Source: Burkholderia sp. Nafp2/4-1b (GTDB lineage: Bacteria > Pseudomonadota > Gammaproteobacteria > Burkholderiales > Burkholderiaceae). Taken from it: a stretch of DNA of 64,000 nucleotides. The notes below the pieces were generated by a model. That model ran no database searches. It was not told where the DNA came from and saw only the letters and a program-made list of their open reading frames with translations. How positions within the stretch are numbered: position 1 is the first letter of the stretch; each line of letters opens with the position of its first letter. The stretch covers positions 124,001 through 188,000 of the forward strand of contig NZ_ML058605.1 of assembly GCF_003635165.1 (NCBI RefSeq). The letters are read 5' to 3'. The position numbers and the translations under genes are program-made. Below, piece by piece: positions 27,950 to 36,382 of this stretch.

Positions 27950-28864
27950 TTATCGGTCGCGCACGGCCGCAAGCGGCGTCGTGCGCGGATCGTGGTTGGC
28001 GGCCTCGGCGATCTGCGCATGATAAGCGCTCGCCCATTCAGGCGGGCCGAACATCGCGCGCAGCTTGTTGCGCCATCCGGCGACGCGCAACGCGTCGGCC
28101 GCCATCGACACCCACTCGTGAAACGTCGCGACGAGCGGGTTGTTCGAGCCGAGCGGCTCGACGATTCCGTATTGCGGCGGATCGTCGGGCGACTCGTCGA
28201 CGTAGCTGCCGAACAGGCGGTCCCAGATCACGAGCACACCGGCGTAATTGCGGTCGATGTAGCGCGGGTTGCGCGCATGGTGCGCGCGATGGATCGACGG
28301 CGTGTTGAGCACGTATTCGAGCCAGCCGAGCCTGCCGATCGCCTGCGTGTGCACGAAGAACTGGAACGCGAGGTTAATCAGCACGATGCCGACGATCTGC
28401 TGCGGCGGAAAGCCCAGGAACGCGAGCGGCAGCCAGAACGCCCACATGCCCGCGACGGGATACATCAGGCTCTGCCGGAATGCGGTCGAGAAATTCATCC
28501 GCTCGGACGAGTGGTGCACGACGTGCGCCGCCCACAGCCAGCGCACGCGGTGGCTCGCGCGGTGGAACACGTAGTAGAGGAAATCCTGGCCGACGAACAG
28601 CACGGCGAACGACAGCCAGCCGTCGCGCCACGTGAACAACCGGAAATGTGCGTAGCAGTACGCATAAACGGGGATCACGAACAGCCACGCGAGCTTGTCG
28701 GCGCCCTGGTGCATCAGCGCGAGTGCCGCATTGCACAGCGTGTCGCGCCACGCATAGACGTGATCCTGTGCGCGAGTGCGCGCGAGGTGCCAGGCTTCCC
28801 ACGCGATGCAGAGCAGGAAGACGGGCGCCAGCGCGAGCAGAAGCAATTCGACGTCGAATCGCAT
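27950..28864 (-). CDS. Sterol desaturase / fatty acid hydroxylase superfamily protein
   Basis: This 304-residue membrane protein has about four to five helices and the diiron histidine clusters of the superfamily: HRASH followed by HVVHHS near residue 120-135, and HRAHH near residue 205. Relatives include lipid hydroxylases and alkylglycerol monooxygenase-like proteins; the true substrate is not evident. The ATG at 28864 starts MRFDVELLLLALAP directly before the first helix; an upstream in-frame start would add nine residues. The GDSL gene follows on the same strand after 89 bases. Confidence 0.87.
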   Translation of the reverse strand: MRFDVELLLLALAPVFLLCIAWEAWHLARTRAQDHVYAWRDTLCNAALALMHQGADKLAWLFVIPVYAYCYAHFRLFTWRDGWLSFAVLFVGQDFLYYVFHRASHRVRWLWAAHVVHHSSERMNFSTAFRQSLMYPVAGMWAFWLPLAFLGFPPQQIVGIVLINLAFQFFVHTQAIGRLGWLEYVLNTPSIHRAHHARNPRYIDRNYAGVLVIWDRLFGSYVDESPDDPPQYGIVEPLGSNNPLVATFHEWVSMAADALRVAGWRNKLRAMFGPPEWASAYHAQIAEAANHDPRTTPLAAVRDR

Positions 28865-29217
28865 GGGCGTGTCTCCTCCGTTCCCCTGCAAGCCGTGAGG
28901 CCGGGCGCATGGCCCGTTGTAGATATCGGTCAGGCCAACAGCCTACGCAATCGCCACGCGCTAGGCGAGGGGGCAGCGTAGAGGGTTCCCTCTGAGGACA
29001 GGGTTTCTACCGAAGCCATGCGCAACGGGGCCGCGCGGTGCGGCCCCGTTTTATCGGCGTGGCTGGCCGGCGGTGTGCGGTGTGCGGGCGGCCGACGCCG
29101 TTTCAAACGGGCGGCGCAGTCGGAGGACCGGCGCTCCGCTGGCCGGTGCCGCGCCGCGCCGCACTCGCCACGAGCCGATCGCGACAGCCGGTCAACGGCC
29201 ACGCGGCGCGCGCGCCG
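28865..29217. other. 353-bp gap between dacB and the hydroxylase gene
   Basis: The gap contains one strong GC hairpin near 29024-29053 and otherwise GC-rich sequence without a supported gene. The promoter for the hydroxylase gene should lie here, but no clear hexamer pair was found. Confidence 0.5.
29023..29055. terminator. GC-rich hairpin downstream of dacB
   Basis: ACGGGGCCGC pairs with GCGGCCCCGT around a short loop. The T-run (TTTT) is on the plus-strand side, while dacB is read on the minus strand, where only two T residues follow. It may act as a weak or bidirectional terminator. Confidence 0.45.
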
Positions 29218-30753
29218 TCAATGCGCGCCCGCGTAGATCCATTCGAGCAGCGTGTCGTGCGCGGCGCGCGCGCCTTCCGCGTGATCGTTGTTGATGAAAC
29301 TGACGACGATGTAGCTCTGCCCGTCGGCGCCCGCGACGTAGCCGGCGATCGCGCGCACGTCGCGCAGCGTGCCGGTCTTGATGTGCGCGTTGCCGAGCAC
29401 GCCGGCGTTGGTCAGGCGGTTCTTCATCGTGCCGTCGATGCCGGCGATCGGCAGCGAGTCGATGAACGCCTGCGCGACCGGGCTCGCGTTCGCGGCCTGC
29501 AGCAGCGCGGCGAGCGACAGCGCGCTCACGTGTTCGTCGCGCGACAGGCCCGAGCCGTTCTCGACCTCGAGGTCGGGCATCGCGATCCCGCTCTTCTGCA
29601 GGAATGCATGGATCGCGCGGCTCGACTGCTCGGGTGTCGCGGGCGGCTTGCCTGCGACCGCGCCGATCGTCAGGAACAGGTTGCGCGCCATCACGTTGTT
29701 GCTGAACTTGTTGATGTCGTAGACGATGCTGCCGAGCACGGGGCTGTGATGGACCGCGAGCGGTCGCGCGGCGCTCGGCACCTTGCCTTCGCTGACCGGC
29801 CCCGCGATCGTGCCGCCGTCCTGCTGCCACAGCGCGAGGAAGCCGCGCGCGAAGAAGGTCGTGTGATCGAGGATCGCGAGATTGGTCGTGTGCGCGCCGC
29901 AGCGCAGCGGATAGTCGCCGGCGAACGATGCGGTCATGAGCCCGGTGCCGCCGGCCGACAGCGTCGGACGCGCGGCCGCGGCCGCCGCGCTGCACGAGCC
30001 CGAGCCTTCGACCAGCTGGTTGTCGATCGACAGGTTCGCGAGCGGCGGCAGCACGTCGACGGCGACCTTGCCGTCGTCGCCCGGCGTGACCGTGAACGAC
30101 ACGGCCTTGAACGCGTACAGCAGCGGATCGGGGCCGACGTTGTACGGCGCGCTCACGTCGTCGTCGAACGACGGCAGGTCGCGCGTCGACGCGGCGAAGT
30201 AGCTCTTGTCGAGCACGAGGCCGCCGGCCACGCGCTTGATGCCGGCCTTGCGGATCTTGTCGACGAGGTCGATCAGCTCCTCGGGCACGAGCTTCGGATC
30301 GCCGGTGCCCTTGATGTACAGGTTGCCCTGCAGCGTGCCGTCCGGGTCGACCGGGCCGTCCGCATACGCGGTGGTGCGCCAGCGGAAGTCGGGGCCGAGG
30401 ATCGACAGGCCGGAGAAGGTCGTGACGAGCTTCATCGTCGAGGCCGGCAGCATCGGCCGGTCGGCGTTCCACGCAATCAGCGGCTCCGGATCGCCGACGC
30501 GCTCGACCACGACGCTCATCGCCGACGCCGGCACCTTCGCGCGCTGCAGCGCGACGAGCACCGACGCCGGCAGGCCGGCCGCGCGCGCGGCGGGCGACAC
30601 GACTGCAGTCTTGCGTGCTTCCTTGTGGGATTTCTTGCGGGCCTGCGCGGGCGGCGCGAACGCAAGGGCCGTGCAGGTGGCGACGACGACGGCCGCGCGC
30701 AGGCAGACGCGGGCCTGGGGAGCGAACCGGGCGGAGAGAGCGGAAATCGGCAT
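29218..30753 (-). CDS. dacB: D-alanyl-D-alanine carboxypeptidase/endopeptidase (PBP4, S13 family)
   Basis: This periplasmic enzyme trims and cleaves peptidoglycan peptide cross-links. The 511-residue protein has a signal peptide with cleavage near PPAQA at residue 37 and the three serine-penicillin-binding motifs: STMK at residues 105-108, SNN in KFSNNVMARNL, and KTG in HIKTGTLRDVRAIAGY. The large insertion between the first two motifs is typical for the S13 family. I chose the ATG at 30753 (MPISALSARF), which starts the signal peptide; the frame extends upstream to 30906. It is divergent from the two-component system genes. Confidence 0.94.
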   Translation of the reverse strand: MPISALSARFAPQARVCLRAAVVVATCTALAFAPPAQARKKSHKEARKTAVVSPAARAAGLPASVLVALQRAKVPASAMSVVVERVGDPEPLIAWNADRPMLPASTMKLVTTFSGLSILGPDFRWRTTAYADGPVDPDGTLQGNLYIKGTGDPKLVPEELIDLVDKIRKAGIKRVAGGLVLDKSYFAASTRDLPSFDDDVSAPYNVGPDPLLYAFKAVSFTVTPGDDGKVAVDVLPPLANLSIDNQLVEGSGSCSAAAAAARPTLSAGGTGLMTASFAGDYPLRCGAHTTNLAILDHTTFFARGFLALWQQDGGTIAGPVSEGKVPSAARPLAVHHSPVLGSIVYDINKFSNNVMARNLFLTIGAVAGKPPATPEQSSRAIHAFLQKSGIAMPDLEVENGSGLSRDEHVSALSLAALLQAANASPVAQAFIDSLPIAGIDGTMKNRLTNAGVLGNAHIKTGTLRDVRAIAGYVAGADGQSYIVVSFINNDHAEGARAAHDTLLEWIYAGAH

Positions 30754-30891
30754 GGGCGAATACGGGAAAAGCACGGGGTTCGGGCAGGGCGCGCGCGGCG
30801 CCGGAGCGCACATTGTAGAGACAAGTCCGCGAGCGTCCCTTGCAAACCGCCTTTCTGTTGCATTGCAGCCGGCACCGGCGATTCGCGGCGC

Positions 30892-30897
30892 TACAAT
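30892..30897 (+). promoter_or_regulatory. Possible -10 element for the response-regulator gene
   Basis: TACAAT lies 40 bases before the response-regulator ATG in the 183-base divergent gap with dacB. No good -35 match is present at 16-18 bases. The gap has no TTAAG half-sites like those before the htrA-type gene, so autoregulation is not supported by sequence. Confidence 0.35.
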
Positions 30898-30936
30898 GGT
30901 CGCCATGTTTCACTCGCCCCATGGGTTCCGGTTCCG

Positions 30937-31599
30937 ATGCGGATTCTGCTTGTTGAAGACGATCGAATGATCGCCGAAGGCGTACGCAAGGCGTTGCGCG
31001 CCGACGGCTTCGCGGTCGACTGGGTGCAGGACGGCGACGCGGCGCTCACGGCGCTCGGCGGCGAAGCGTACGACCTGCTGCTGCTCGATCTCGGCCTGCC
31101 GAAGCGCGACGGCATCGACGTGCTGCGCACGCTGCGCGCGCGCGGGCTGGCGCTGCCGGTGCTGATCGTCACCGCGCGCGATGCGATCGCTGACCGCGTG
31201 AAGGGCCTCGACGCGGGCGCCGACGACTACCTCGTCAAGCCGTTCGACCTCGACGAACTGGGTGCGCGCATGCGCGCGCTGATCCGCCGCCAGGCGGGGC
31301 GCAGCGAATCGCTGATCCGCCACGGCGCGCTGACGCTCGACCCCGCGGCGCATCAGGTGACGCTCGACGGCGCGCCCGTCGCGCTGTCCGCACGCGAGTT
31401 CGCGCTGCTCGAGGCGCTGCTCGCGCGGCCCGGCGCGGTGCTGTCCAAGAGCCAGCTCGAGGAGAAGATGTACGGCTGGGGCGAGGAGATCGGCAGCAAC
31501 ACGGTCGAGGTCTACATCCACGCGCTGCGCAAGAAGCTCGGCTCGGACCTGATCCGCAACGTGCGCGGGCTCGGCTACATGGTCGTCAAGGAAAGCTGA
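30937..31599 (+). CDS. OmpR/PhoB-family response regulator (QseB/PmrA-like)
   Basis: The 220-residue regulator has a receiver domain with the acidic pair in LLVEDD near residue 8, phosphoacceptor Asp51 in LLLLDLGLP, and Lys in DYLVKPFDL. The C-terminal winged-helix DNA-binding domain begins near residue 125 and includes SAREFALLEALLARPGAVLSKSQLEEKMYGW and SNTVEVYIHALRKKLG. It overlaps in style and length with QseB. The cognate kinase starts three bases after its stop. TTAAG-type direct repeats in front of the downstream protease gene are plausible targets. Confidence 0.92.
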   Translation: MRILLVEDDRMIAEGVRKALRADGFAVDWVQDGDAALTALGGEAYDLLLLDLGLPKRDGIDVLRTLRARGLALPVLIVTARDAIADRVKGLDAGADDYLVKPFDLDELGARMRALIRRQAGRSESLIRHGALTLDPAAHQVTLDGAPVALSAREFALLEALLARPGAVLSKSQLEEKMYGWGEEIGSNTVEVYIHALRKKLGSDLIRNVRGLGYMVVKES

Positions 31600-31602
31600 C
31601 GC

Positions 31603-32949
31603 GTGAGGTCGATTCGTCATCAATTGCTGATCTGGCTGCTCGCGATCGTGGTCGCCGGCGTGGGCATCGCGGGCTGGCTGATCTACCGGCAGGCGCTCGC
31701 CGAAGCGAACGAACTGTTCGACTACCAGCTGCAGGAAATCGCCGCGGCGCTGCCGTCGGAGCCGTTCTCGCAGGTGTTCGGTTCGCGCACCAACGGCGAC
31801 GAAGGCATCGTGATCCAGATATGGAACCGCAACGGCGTGCTGATGTACTTCTCGCATCCGCGCGCGCCGATCGCGCCGCGGGCGGAACTCGGCTTCTCGA
31901 CCGAGCGCACCGATCGCGGCGAATGGCGCGTGTACGGCGCGATCGTCGGCGACAACGTCGTGCAGCTCGCGCAGCCGTTGTCGGTGCGCAACCGCCTCGC
32001 GGCGAACGTCGCGCTGCGCACGCTGTGGCCGCTGATCGTGCTGCTGCCGTTCCTCGGCGCCGCGGTCTGGGTGATCGTCGGGCGCGGGCTCGCGCCGCTT
32101 GCCCGTGTGACGCGCGCGGTCGAGGCGCGCCGGCCGGAAGCGCTCGATCCGCTGCCCGACGCTCGGCTGCCGTTCGAGGTGCAGCCGCTCGTGCACGCGC
32201 TGAACGGGCTGCTCGCGCGGCTGTCGGCGGCGCTCGATACGCAGAAGGCGTTCGTCGCCGATGCCGCGCACGAGTTGCGCACGCCGCTCGCTGCCGTGCA
32301 GATCCAGGCGCAGCTCGTCGCCCGCGCGAAGGACGACACGTCGCGCCGCGAAGCGGTCGCCGACCTGCAGGACGGCATCACGCGCGCGACGCGCCTCACG
32401 GAACAACTGCTCGCGCTCGCCCGGGCGGAGCCCGACGGTGCGACGATGCGCGAGCCGGTCGACCTGCAGGCGCTGCTCGTCGAATGCGTGGCCGCGCACG
32501 CGCCGCTCGCGCAGCGGCACCACATCGATCTCGGCTTCGAGGAGACGTGCGCGGCGAGCGTCGTCGCTGACATCGGCGCGCTGCGCGTGATGTTCGGCAA
32601 CCTGCTCGACAACGCGGTGAAGTACACGCCCGATGGCGGCCGCATCGACGTATCGCTCACGCGCGACGCGGCCGGCCGCGCGTGCGTGCAGATCGGCGAC
32701 AGCGGGCCCGGCATCCCGGCCGACGAGCGCGAACGCGTGTTCGACCGCTTCTACCGCGACAGCACCGCGCGGGCGCGCACCGACGTGTCGGGCAGCGGGC
32801 TCGGGCTCGCGATCGTGAAGCGCGTCGCGGCACAGCAGGGCGCGACGGTGACGCTCGGCGACGCGGCCGCGGGCGGCCTGCTCGTGAGCGTCGTGTTCCG
32901 CGACGCCGAGCTGACGGAGCCCGCGCCGCACGCGTCGGAATCCGTATGA
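31603..32949 (+). CDS. Sensor histidine kinase (QseC-like)
   Basis: This inner-membrane kinase has 448 residues. A first membrane helix spans about residues 8-26, followed by a periplasmic sensor region of about 115 residues and a second helix near 145-163. A HAMP-like linker precedes the dimerisation domain with phospho-accepting His223 in AADAHELRTPL-type context (DAAHELRTPLAAVQ). The ATPase domain shows NLLDNAVKYTPDGG, DSGPGIP and GSGLGLAIVKR boxes. The length and layout match QseC. The GTG start at 31603 lies three bases after the response-regulator stop. The sensed signal cannot be read from the sequence. Confidence 0.92.
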   Translation: MRSIRHQLLIWLLAIVVAGVGIAGWLIYRQALAEANELFDYQLQEIAAALPSEPFSQVFGSRTNGDEGIVIQIWNRNGVLMYFSHPRAPIAPRAELGFSTERTDRGEWRVYGAIVGDNVVQLAQPLSVRNRLAANVALRTLWPLIVLLPFLGAAVWVIVGRGLAPLARVTRAVEARRPEALDPLPDARLPFEVQPLVHALNGLLARLSAALDTQKAFVADAAHELRTPLAAVQIQAQLVARAKDDTSRREAVADLQDGITRATRLTEQLLALARAEPDGATMREPVDLQALLVECVAAHAPLAQRHHIDLGFEETCAASVVADIGALRVMFGNLLDNAVKYTPDGGRIDVSLTRDAAGRACVQIGDSGPGIPADERERVFDRFYRDSTARARTDVSGSGLGLAIVKRVAAQQGATVTLGDAAAGGLLVSVVFRDAELTEPAPHASESV

Positions 32950-32979
32950 CGAACCGGCTGGCGCGGGCCGCGGCGGCGG

Positions 32980-33017
32980 CCTAAGCCCCGTTTAAGGTCG
33001 ATTAAGCCTCCTTTAAG
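32980..33017 (+). promoter_or_regulatory. Tandem TTAAG half-sites upstream of the htrA-type protease gene
   Basis: Three TTAAG half-sites begin at 32992, 33002 and 33013, and a degenerate CTAAG begins at 32981. The gaps are six, five and six bases. The spacing matches that published for QseB (CTTAA-N6-CTTAA, the reverse complement) and PmrA (YTTAAK-N5-YTTAAK) boxes. The last site ends 43 bases before the protease start, where such sites usually overlap the -35 region. The adjacent QseBC-like system is the obvious candidate regulator. Confidence 0.6.
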
Positions 33018-33060
33018 TCAGGGTCGTTACGCTGCGACCTAACAACGAGGAGGTCCTACG

Positions 33061-34545
33061 ATGAACACCCGATTCCTTGCGCGCGGCGCCGTCGCAGTCG
33101 CCGTGGCGGCCGCCCTGTCCGCAGGCTATGTCGCAGGCACCCGCCGCGCCGATCCGCAGATCATCACGCCCGCGCAGGCCGCAGCGCTGATGCCGGCCGA
33201 AGCCGCGGCGAAAACCGGCATTCCCGATTTCTCCGGGCTGGTCGAAACCTATGGCCCGGCGGTCGTCAACATCAGTGCGAAGCACGTCGTGAAGCAGGTG
33301 TCGCGGCGCGTGCAGCAGCCGCAGCTGCCGATCGATCCGAGCGACCCGTTCTACCAGTTCTTCAAGCACTTCTACGGCCAAGTGCCGGGCATGGGCGGCG
33401 ACGCGCAGCCGGACGACCAGCCGAGCGCGAGCCTCGGTTCGGGGTTCGTCATCAGCTCCGACGGGTACATCCTCACCAATGCGCACGTGATCGACGGCGC
33501 GAACGTCGTCACGGTCAAGCTGACCGACAAGCGCGAGTACAAGGCGAAGGTCATCGGCGCCGACAAGCAGTCCGACGTCGCGGTGCTGAAGATCGACGCG
33601 AGCGGCCTGCCGACCGTGAAGATCGGCGATCCATCGCAGAGCAAGGTCGGCCAGTGGGTCGTCGCGATCGGTTCGCCGTACGGCTTCGACAACACGGTCA
33701 CGTCCGGCATCATCAGCGCGAAATCGCGCGCGCTGCCCGACGAGAACTACACGCCGTTCATCCAGACCGACGTGCCGGTGAACCCGGGCAACTCGGGCGG
33801 CCCGCTGTTCAACCTGCAGGGCGAGGTGATCGGCATCAACTCGATGATCTACTCGCAGACGGGCGGCTTCCAGGGCCTGTCGTTCGCGATCCCGATCAAC
33901 GAGGCGATCAAGGTCAAGGACGAACTCGTTAAGACGGGCCACGTGAGCCGCGGCCGGCTGGGCGTCGCCGTGCAGGGGCTGAACCAGACGCTCGCGAGCT
34001 CGTTCGGGCTGCAGAAGCCGGACGGCGCGCTCGTCAGCTCGGTCGATCCGAACGGCCCGGCCGCGAAGGCCGGCCTGCAGCCGGGCGACGTGATCCTGGC
34101 GGTCAACGGCTCGCCGGTCGCCGATTCCACGTCGCTGCCCGCGCAGATCGCGAACCTGAAGCCGGGCTCGAAGGCCGACCTGCAGGTGTGGCGCGACAAG
34201 TCGAAGAAGTCGATCAGCGTGACGCTCGGCGCGATGACCGACGCGAAGCAGGCGTCGAACGACGGCGGTCCGGTCGAGCAGGGGCGCCTCGGCGTCGCGG
34301 TGCGTCCGCTCTCGCCGCAGGAGCGCAGCGCCGCCAACCTGTCGCACGGGCTGATCGTGCAGCAGGCCGGCGGCCCGGCAGCCAGCGCGGGCATCCAGCC
34401 CGGCGACGTGATCCTCGCGGTCAACGGCCGCCCTGTCACCAGCCCCGAGCAGCTGCGCGAGGCGGTCAAGGGAGCGGGCAACAGTCTTGCTCTCTTGATT
34501 CAGCGCGATAATGCACAGATCTTCGTGCCGGTCGACCTGAGCTGA
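33061..34545 (+). CDS. Periplasmic HtrA/DegQ-family serine protease
   Basis: This is a Do-type protease and chaperone for damaged envelope proteins. The 494-residue protein has an N-terminal hydrophobic signal (residues 8-25). The trypsin-like domain has the catalytic triad His142 (LTNAHVIDGA), Asp172 (SDVAVLKID) and Ser245 (GNSGGPLF). Two PDZ domains follow, with GRLGVAVQGLN and AGLQPGDVILAVNG in the first and GRLGVAVRPLS and AGIQPGDVILAVNGRPV in the second. It sits 111 bases after the sensor kinase, and TTAAG repeats lie in that gap, so control by the neighbouring two-component system is likely. It could equally be called htrA, degQ or mucD. Confidence 0.94.
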   Translation: MNTRFLARGAVAVAVAAALSAGYVAGTRRADPQIITPAQAAALMPAEAAAKTGIPDFSGLVETYGPAVVNISAKHVVKQVSRRVQQPQLPIDPSDPFYQFFKHFYGQVPGMGGDAQPDDQPSASLGSGFVISSDGYILTNAHVIDGANVVTVKLTDKREYKAKVIGADKQSDVAVLKIDASGLPTVKIGDPSQSKVGQWVVAIGSPYGFDNTVTSGIISAKSRALPDENYTPFIQTDVPVNPGNSGGPLFNLQGEVIGINSMIYSQTGGFQGLSFAIPINEAIKVKDELVKTGHVSRGRLGVAVQGLNQTLASSFGLQKPDGALVSSVDPNGPAAKAGLQPGDVILAVNGSPVADSTSLPAQIANLKPGSKADLQVWRDKSKKSISVTLGAMTDAKQASNDGGPVEQGRLGVAVRPLSPQERSAANLSHGLIVQQAGGPAASAGIQPGDVILAVNGRPVTSPEQLREAVKGAGNSLALLIQRDNAQIFVPVDLS

Positions 34546-34640
34546 CCGGCGGTCGTTGCGGGCCGGCCATGCCGGCCCCAAGCGGGCGTCGCCGGCGTTC
34601 GGCCCCGTGGTGCTGTGTTCCGACCCGAAAGGAGAGAGCC

Positions 34641-35078
34641 ATGCAATATCTACGCAACGTGTCCCGATTTGCCGCCGCCGCGGCGCTGGCTGCCGGCTGC
34701 GTCGTTGCCGCGCCCGGCGCGTACGCCCAATCGGACGGCTTGCCCGCGGCGAGCCAGCAGGGCGATATCAGCTATGTGTCAGGCGGCATCGGCAAGGATC
34801 AATCGACGGCATTCGAGAGCAACGAGGCGGCGTGGCCGCTGGCGCTGCGCTTCACCGGCAAGGGTGGCGAATACTTGGCCGACGTCCACGTGCGGATCGT
34901 CGACGGCAAGGGCGCCGAGCTGCTGGCGACGGACGCGCGCGGCCCGTACATGCTCGTGAAGTTGCCGCCGGGGCGCTACACCGTCCATGCGTCATACCAG
35001 GGCAGCGACGAATCGCGCGCGGTCACGGTCGGTGCGAAGGGCGGCGCGAAGGCCGCGTTCCAGTGGAGTGCGCAGTAG
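34641..35078 (+). CDS. Secreted protein with a carboxypeptidase-regulatory-like domain
   Basis: The 145-residue product has a signal peptide with cleavage after PGAYAQ near residue 30. The mature part has a beta-sandwich signature like the carboxypeptidase regulatory domain: a DVHVRIVDGKGAELLATDARGP strand pair, then LVKLPPGRYTVHASYQG and a final strand. Such domains usually bind surfaces or sugars rather than catalyse. The start has an AGGAGAGAG ribosome-binding site. It stands between the protease gene and a terminator; its role is unknown. Confidence 0.78.
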   Translation: MQYLRNVSRFAAAAALAAGCVVAAPGAYAQSDGLPAASQQGDISYVSGGIGKDQSTAFESNEAAWPLALRFTGKGGEYLADVHVRIVDGKGAELLATDARGPYMLVKLPPGRYTVHASYQGSDESRAVTVGAKGGAKAAFQWSAQ

Positions 35079-35138
35079 CGCATCGCGCGCGGGCCGGCGC
35101 CCCGAGTCGCGCAATCGGATGAAGTTTCGCCCATAATG

Positions 35139-35169
35139 AAAGCCACGGCACTTGTGCCGTGGCTTTTTC
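35139..35169 (+). terminator. Rho-independent terminator before the DUF427 gene
   Basis: A 13-bp inverted repeat (AAAGCCACGGCAC paired with GTGCCGTGGCTTT) with a two-base centre ends in a T-run. It lies 60 bases after the secreted-protein gene and 49 bases before the next start codon. Confidence 0.88.
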
Positions 35170-35217
35170 GTTTCCTGCGTCCGCTTGCCCGCCGGGGCCG
35201 CCCCCGAAGGAGAAACG

Positions 35218-35577
35218 ATGTCCGATGCCGCCGCCCCTCGCCTCGAAATCGTGCCGAACCGCCATCGCGTGCGCGTGATTCATCGCGGCATTACCTATGC
35301 CGATTCGCACGGCGCGCTGACCGTGCGGGAAGCGGGCCTGCCGGACATCCATTACCTGCCGCGCGGCGACGTCAACATGCGCAGGCTCGTGAAGTCGAGC
35401 GTCACGACGGTGTGCCCGCTGAGGGGGCAGGCCGTGTATTTCGATTTGCAGACCGAAGACGGCGTGATCGAGAACGCCGCATGGAGTTACGAAGCACCGG
35501 GGGCGACCGCGTCCGTGCTTGCGCACTACGTCGCCTTCGATGTCGCCCGGGTCGACAGTCTCGTCGAGACGTCCTGA
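35218..35577 (+). CDS. DUF427 family protein
   Basis: This 119-residue protein fits the DUF427 family. It has an N-terminal strand region RLEIVPNRHRVRVIHRGITYADSHGALTVREAGLPDIHYLPRGDV, the central TTVCPLRGQAVYFDL motif and the NAAWSYEAP segment, all typical of it. The fold is a small beta barrel, and no activity is established. The start at 35218 has AAGGAGAAA as RBS. It is followed by the CoxG-like gene after 28 bases and probably shares its transcript. Confidence 0.88.
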   Translation: MSDAAAPRLEIVPNRHRVRVIHRGITYADSHGALTVREAGLPDIHYLPRGDVNMRRLVKSSVTTVCPLRGQAVYFDLQTEDGVIENAAWSYEAPGATASVLAHYVAFDVARVDSLVETS

Positions 35578-35605
35578 TGCGGCGCGGGTTCATCGGGGAG
35601 GCCTC

Positions 35606-36316
35606 ATGGAACTGAACGACACGTTACGCGTACCGCTCGCGCCCGCTGTCGTGCGGGACGCGCTCGAGGATCTCGCGCTGCTGCGGGCGAGTTTCGACCA
35701 TTGCGAATCGTTTGCGAAACTCGCGCACGGCGAGTTCGCGCTGACGATCACGGTGCCGCTCGGCCCGCTGCGTGCGCGCTACGACGTGCGCGCGCACTCC
35801 GCGAGCGAACAGGGCGACGCGGAAGGGCAGCCGCGTCGCGTGCTGAACTTCAAGGCGCGCGCCGACGGGCTCGGCGCATTGCGCGGACAGGTCGAGCTCG
35901 TGCTGCTGCCTGACGATGACGATGCGGCCGCGACGCGGATCGACTACGTGGTGTGGACGACGGCGAGCGGCCCGCTCGCCGAACTGCCGGCGCGGCAGAT
36001 CGAGAACGCGCTGCGCGAGTGGACCGACGATTTCTTCCGTGAATTCTGCGCGGTCGTGCAGGCGAAGCACGGGCTCGTGCCGAACCGCGCACGCTCGAGC
36101 CCGCAACGTCGCCAGCATGTGTTCCTGCGGCCGGCGTCGCTGATGGCCGCGGCGAAGCGTCCGCTGTCGCCGCACCTGGGCGGCGCGCTGACCGGCCGCG
36201 CCGCGAGCGCCGTTCATCATCGCGAATCCGGCCCGCTGCCCGTCTGGGTGTGGGCGGCGATCATCGCGTTCGTCGCGCTGCTGCTGTATGCGGCGCGCTG
36301 GATCAACGGCACCTGA
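35606..36316 (+). CDS. CoxG-like SRPBCC-domain protein with C-terminal membrane anchor
   Basis: The 236-residue protein has an SRPBCC/CoxG-type domain over about residues 5-150, with the characteristic entry VPLAPAVVRDALEDLALLRASFDHCESF and GEFALTITVPLGPLRARYDV. A basic linker leads to a single transmembrane helix near the C-terminus (PVWVWAAIIAFVALLLYAAR). CoxG was named for carbon monoxide dehydrogenase maturation, but no cox genes are here, so the name only describes the fold. It may bind lipids or hydrophobic ligands at the membrane. Confidence 0.82.
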   Translation: MELNDTLRVPLAPAVVRDALEDLALLRASFDHCESFAKLAHGEFALTITVPLGPLRARYDVRAHSASEQGDAEGQPRRVLNFKARADGLGALRGQVELVLLPDDDDAAATRIDYVVWTTASGPLAELPARQIENALREWTDDFFREFCAVVQAKHGLVPNRARSSPQRRQHVFLRPASLMAAAKRPLSPHLGGALTGRAASAVHHRESGPLPVWVWAAIIAFVALLLYAARWINGT

Positions 36317-36382
36317 GCGGTTGCCGCGGCTGCGGGCGCGTTGCGCGGCTCCCTGCCGGCGGCGCGCTGCCCGCTGCGGCCA

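Noticed and set aside
28865-29217. Small plus-strand genes in the gap before dacB (frames at 29018 and 29038)
   Set aside because: They run into antisense of dacB, have no RBS and consist of Arg/Ala-rich sequence.
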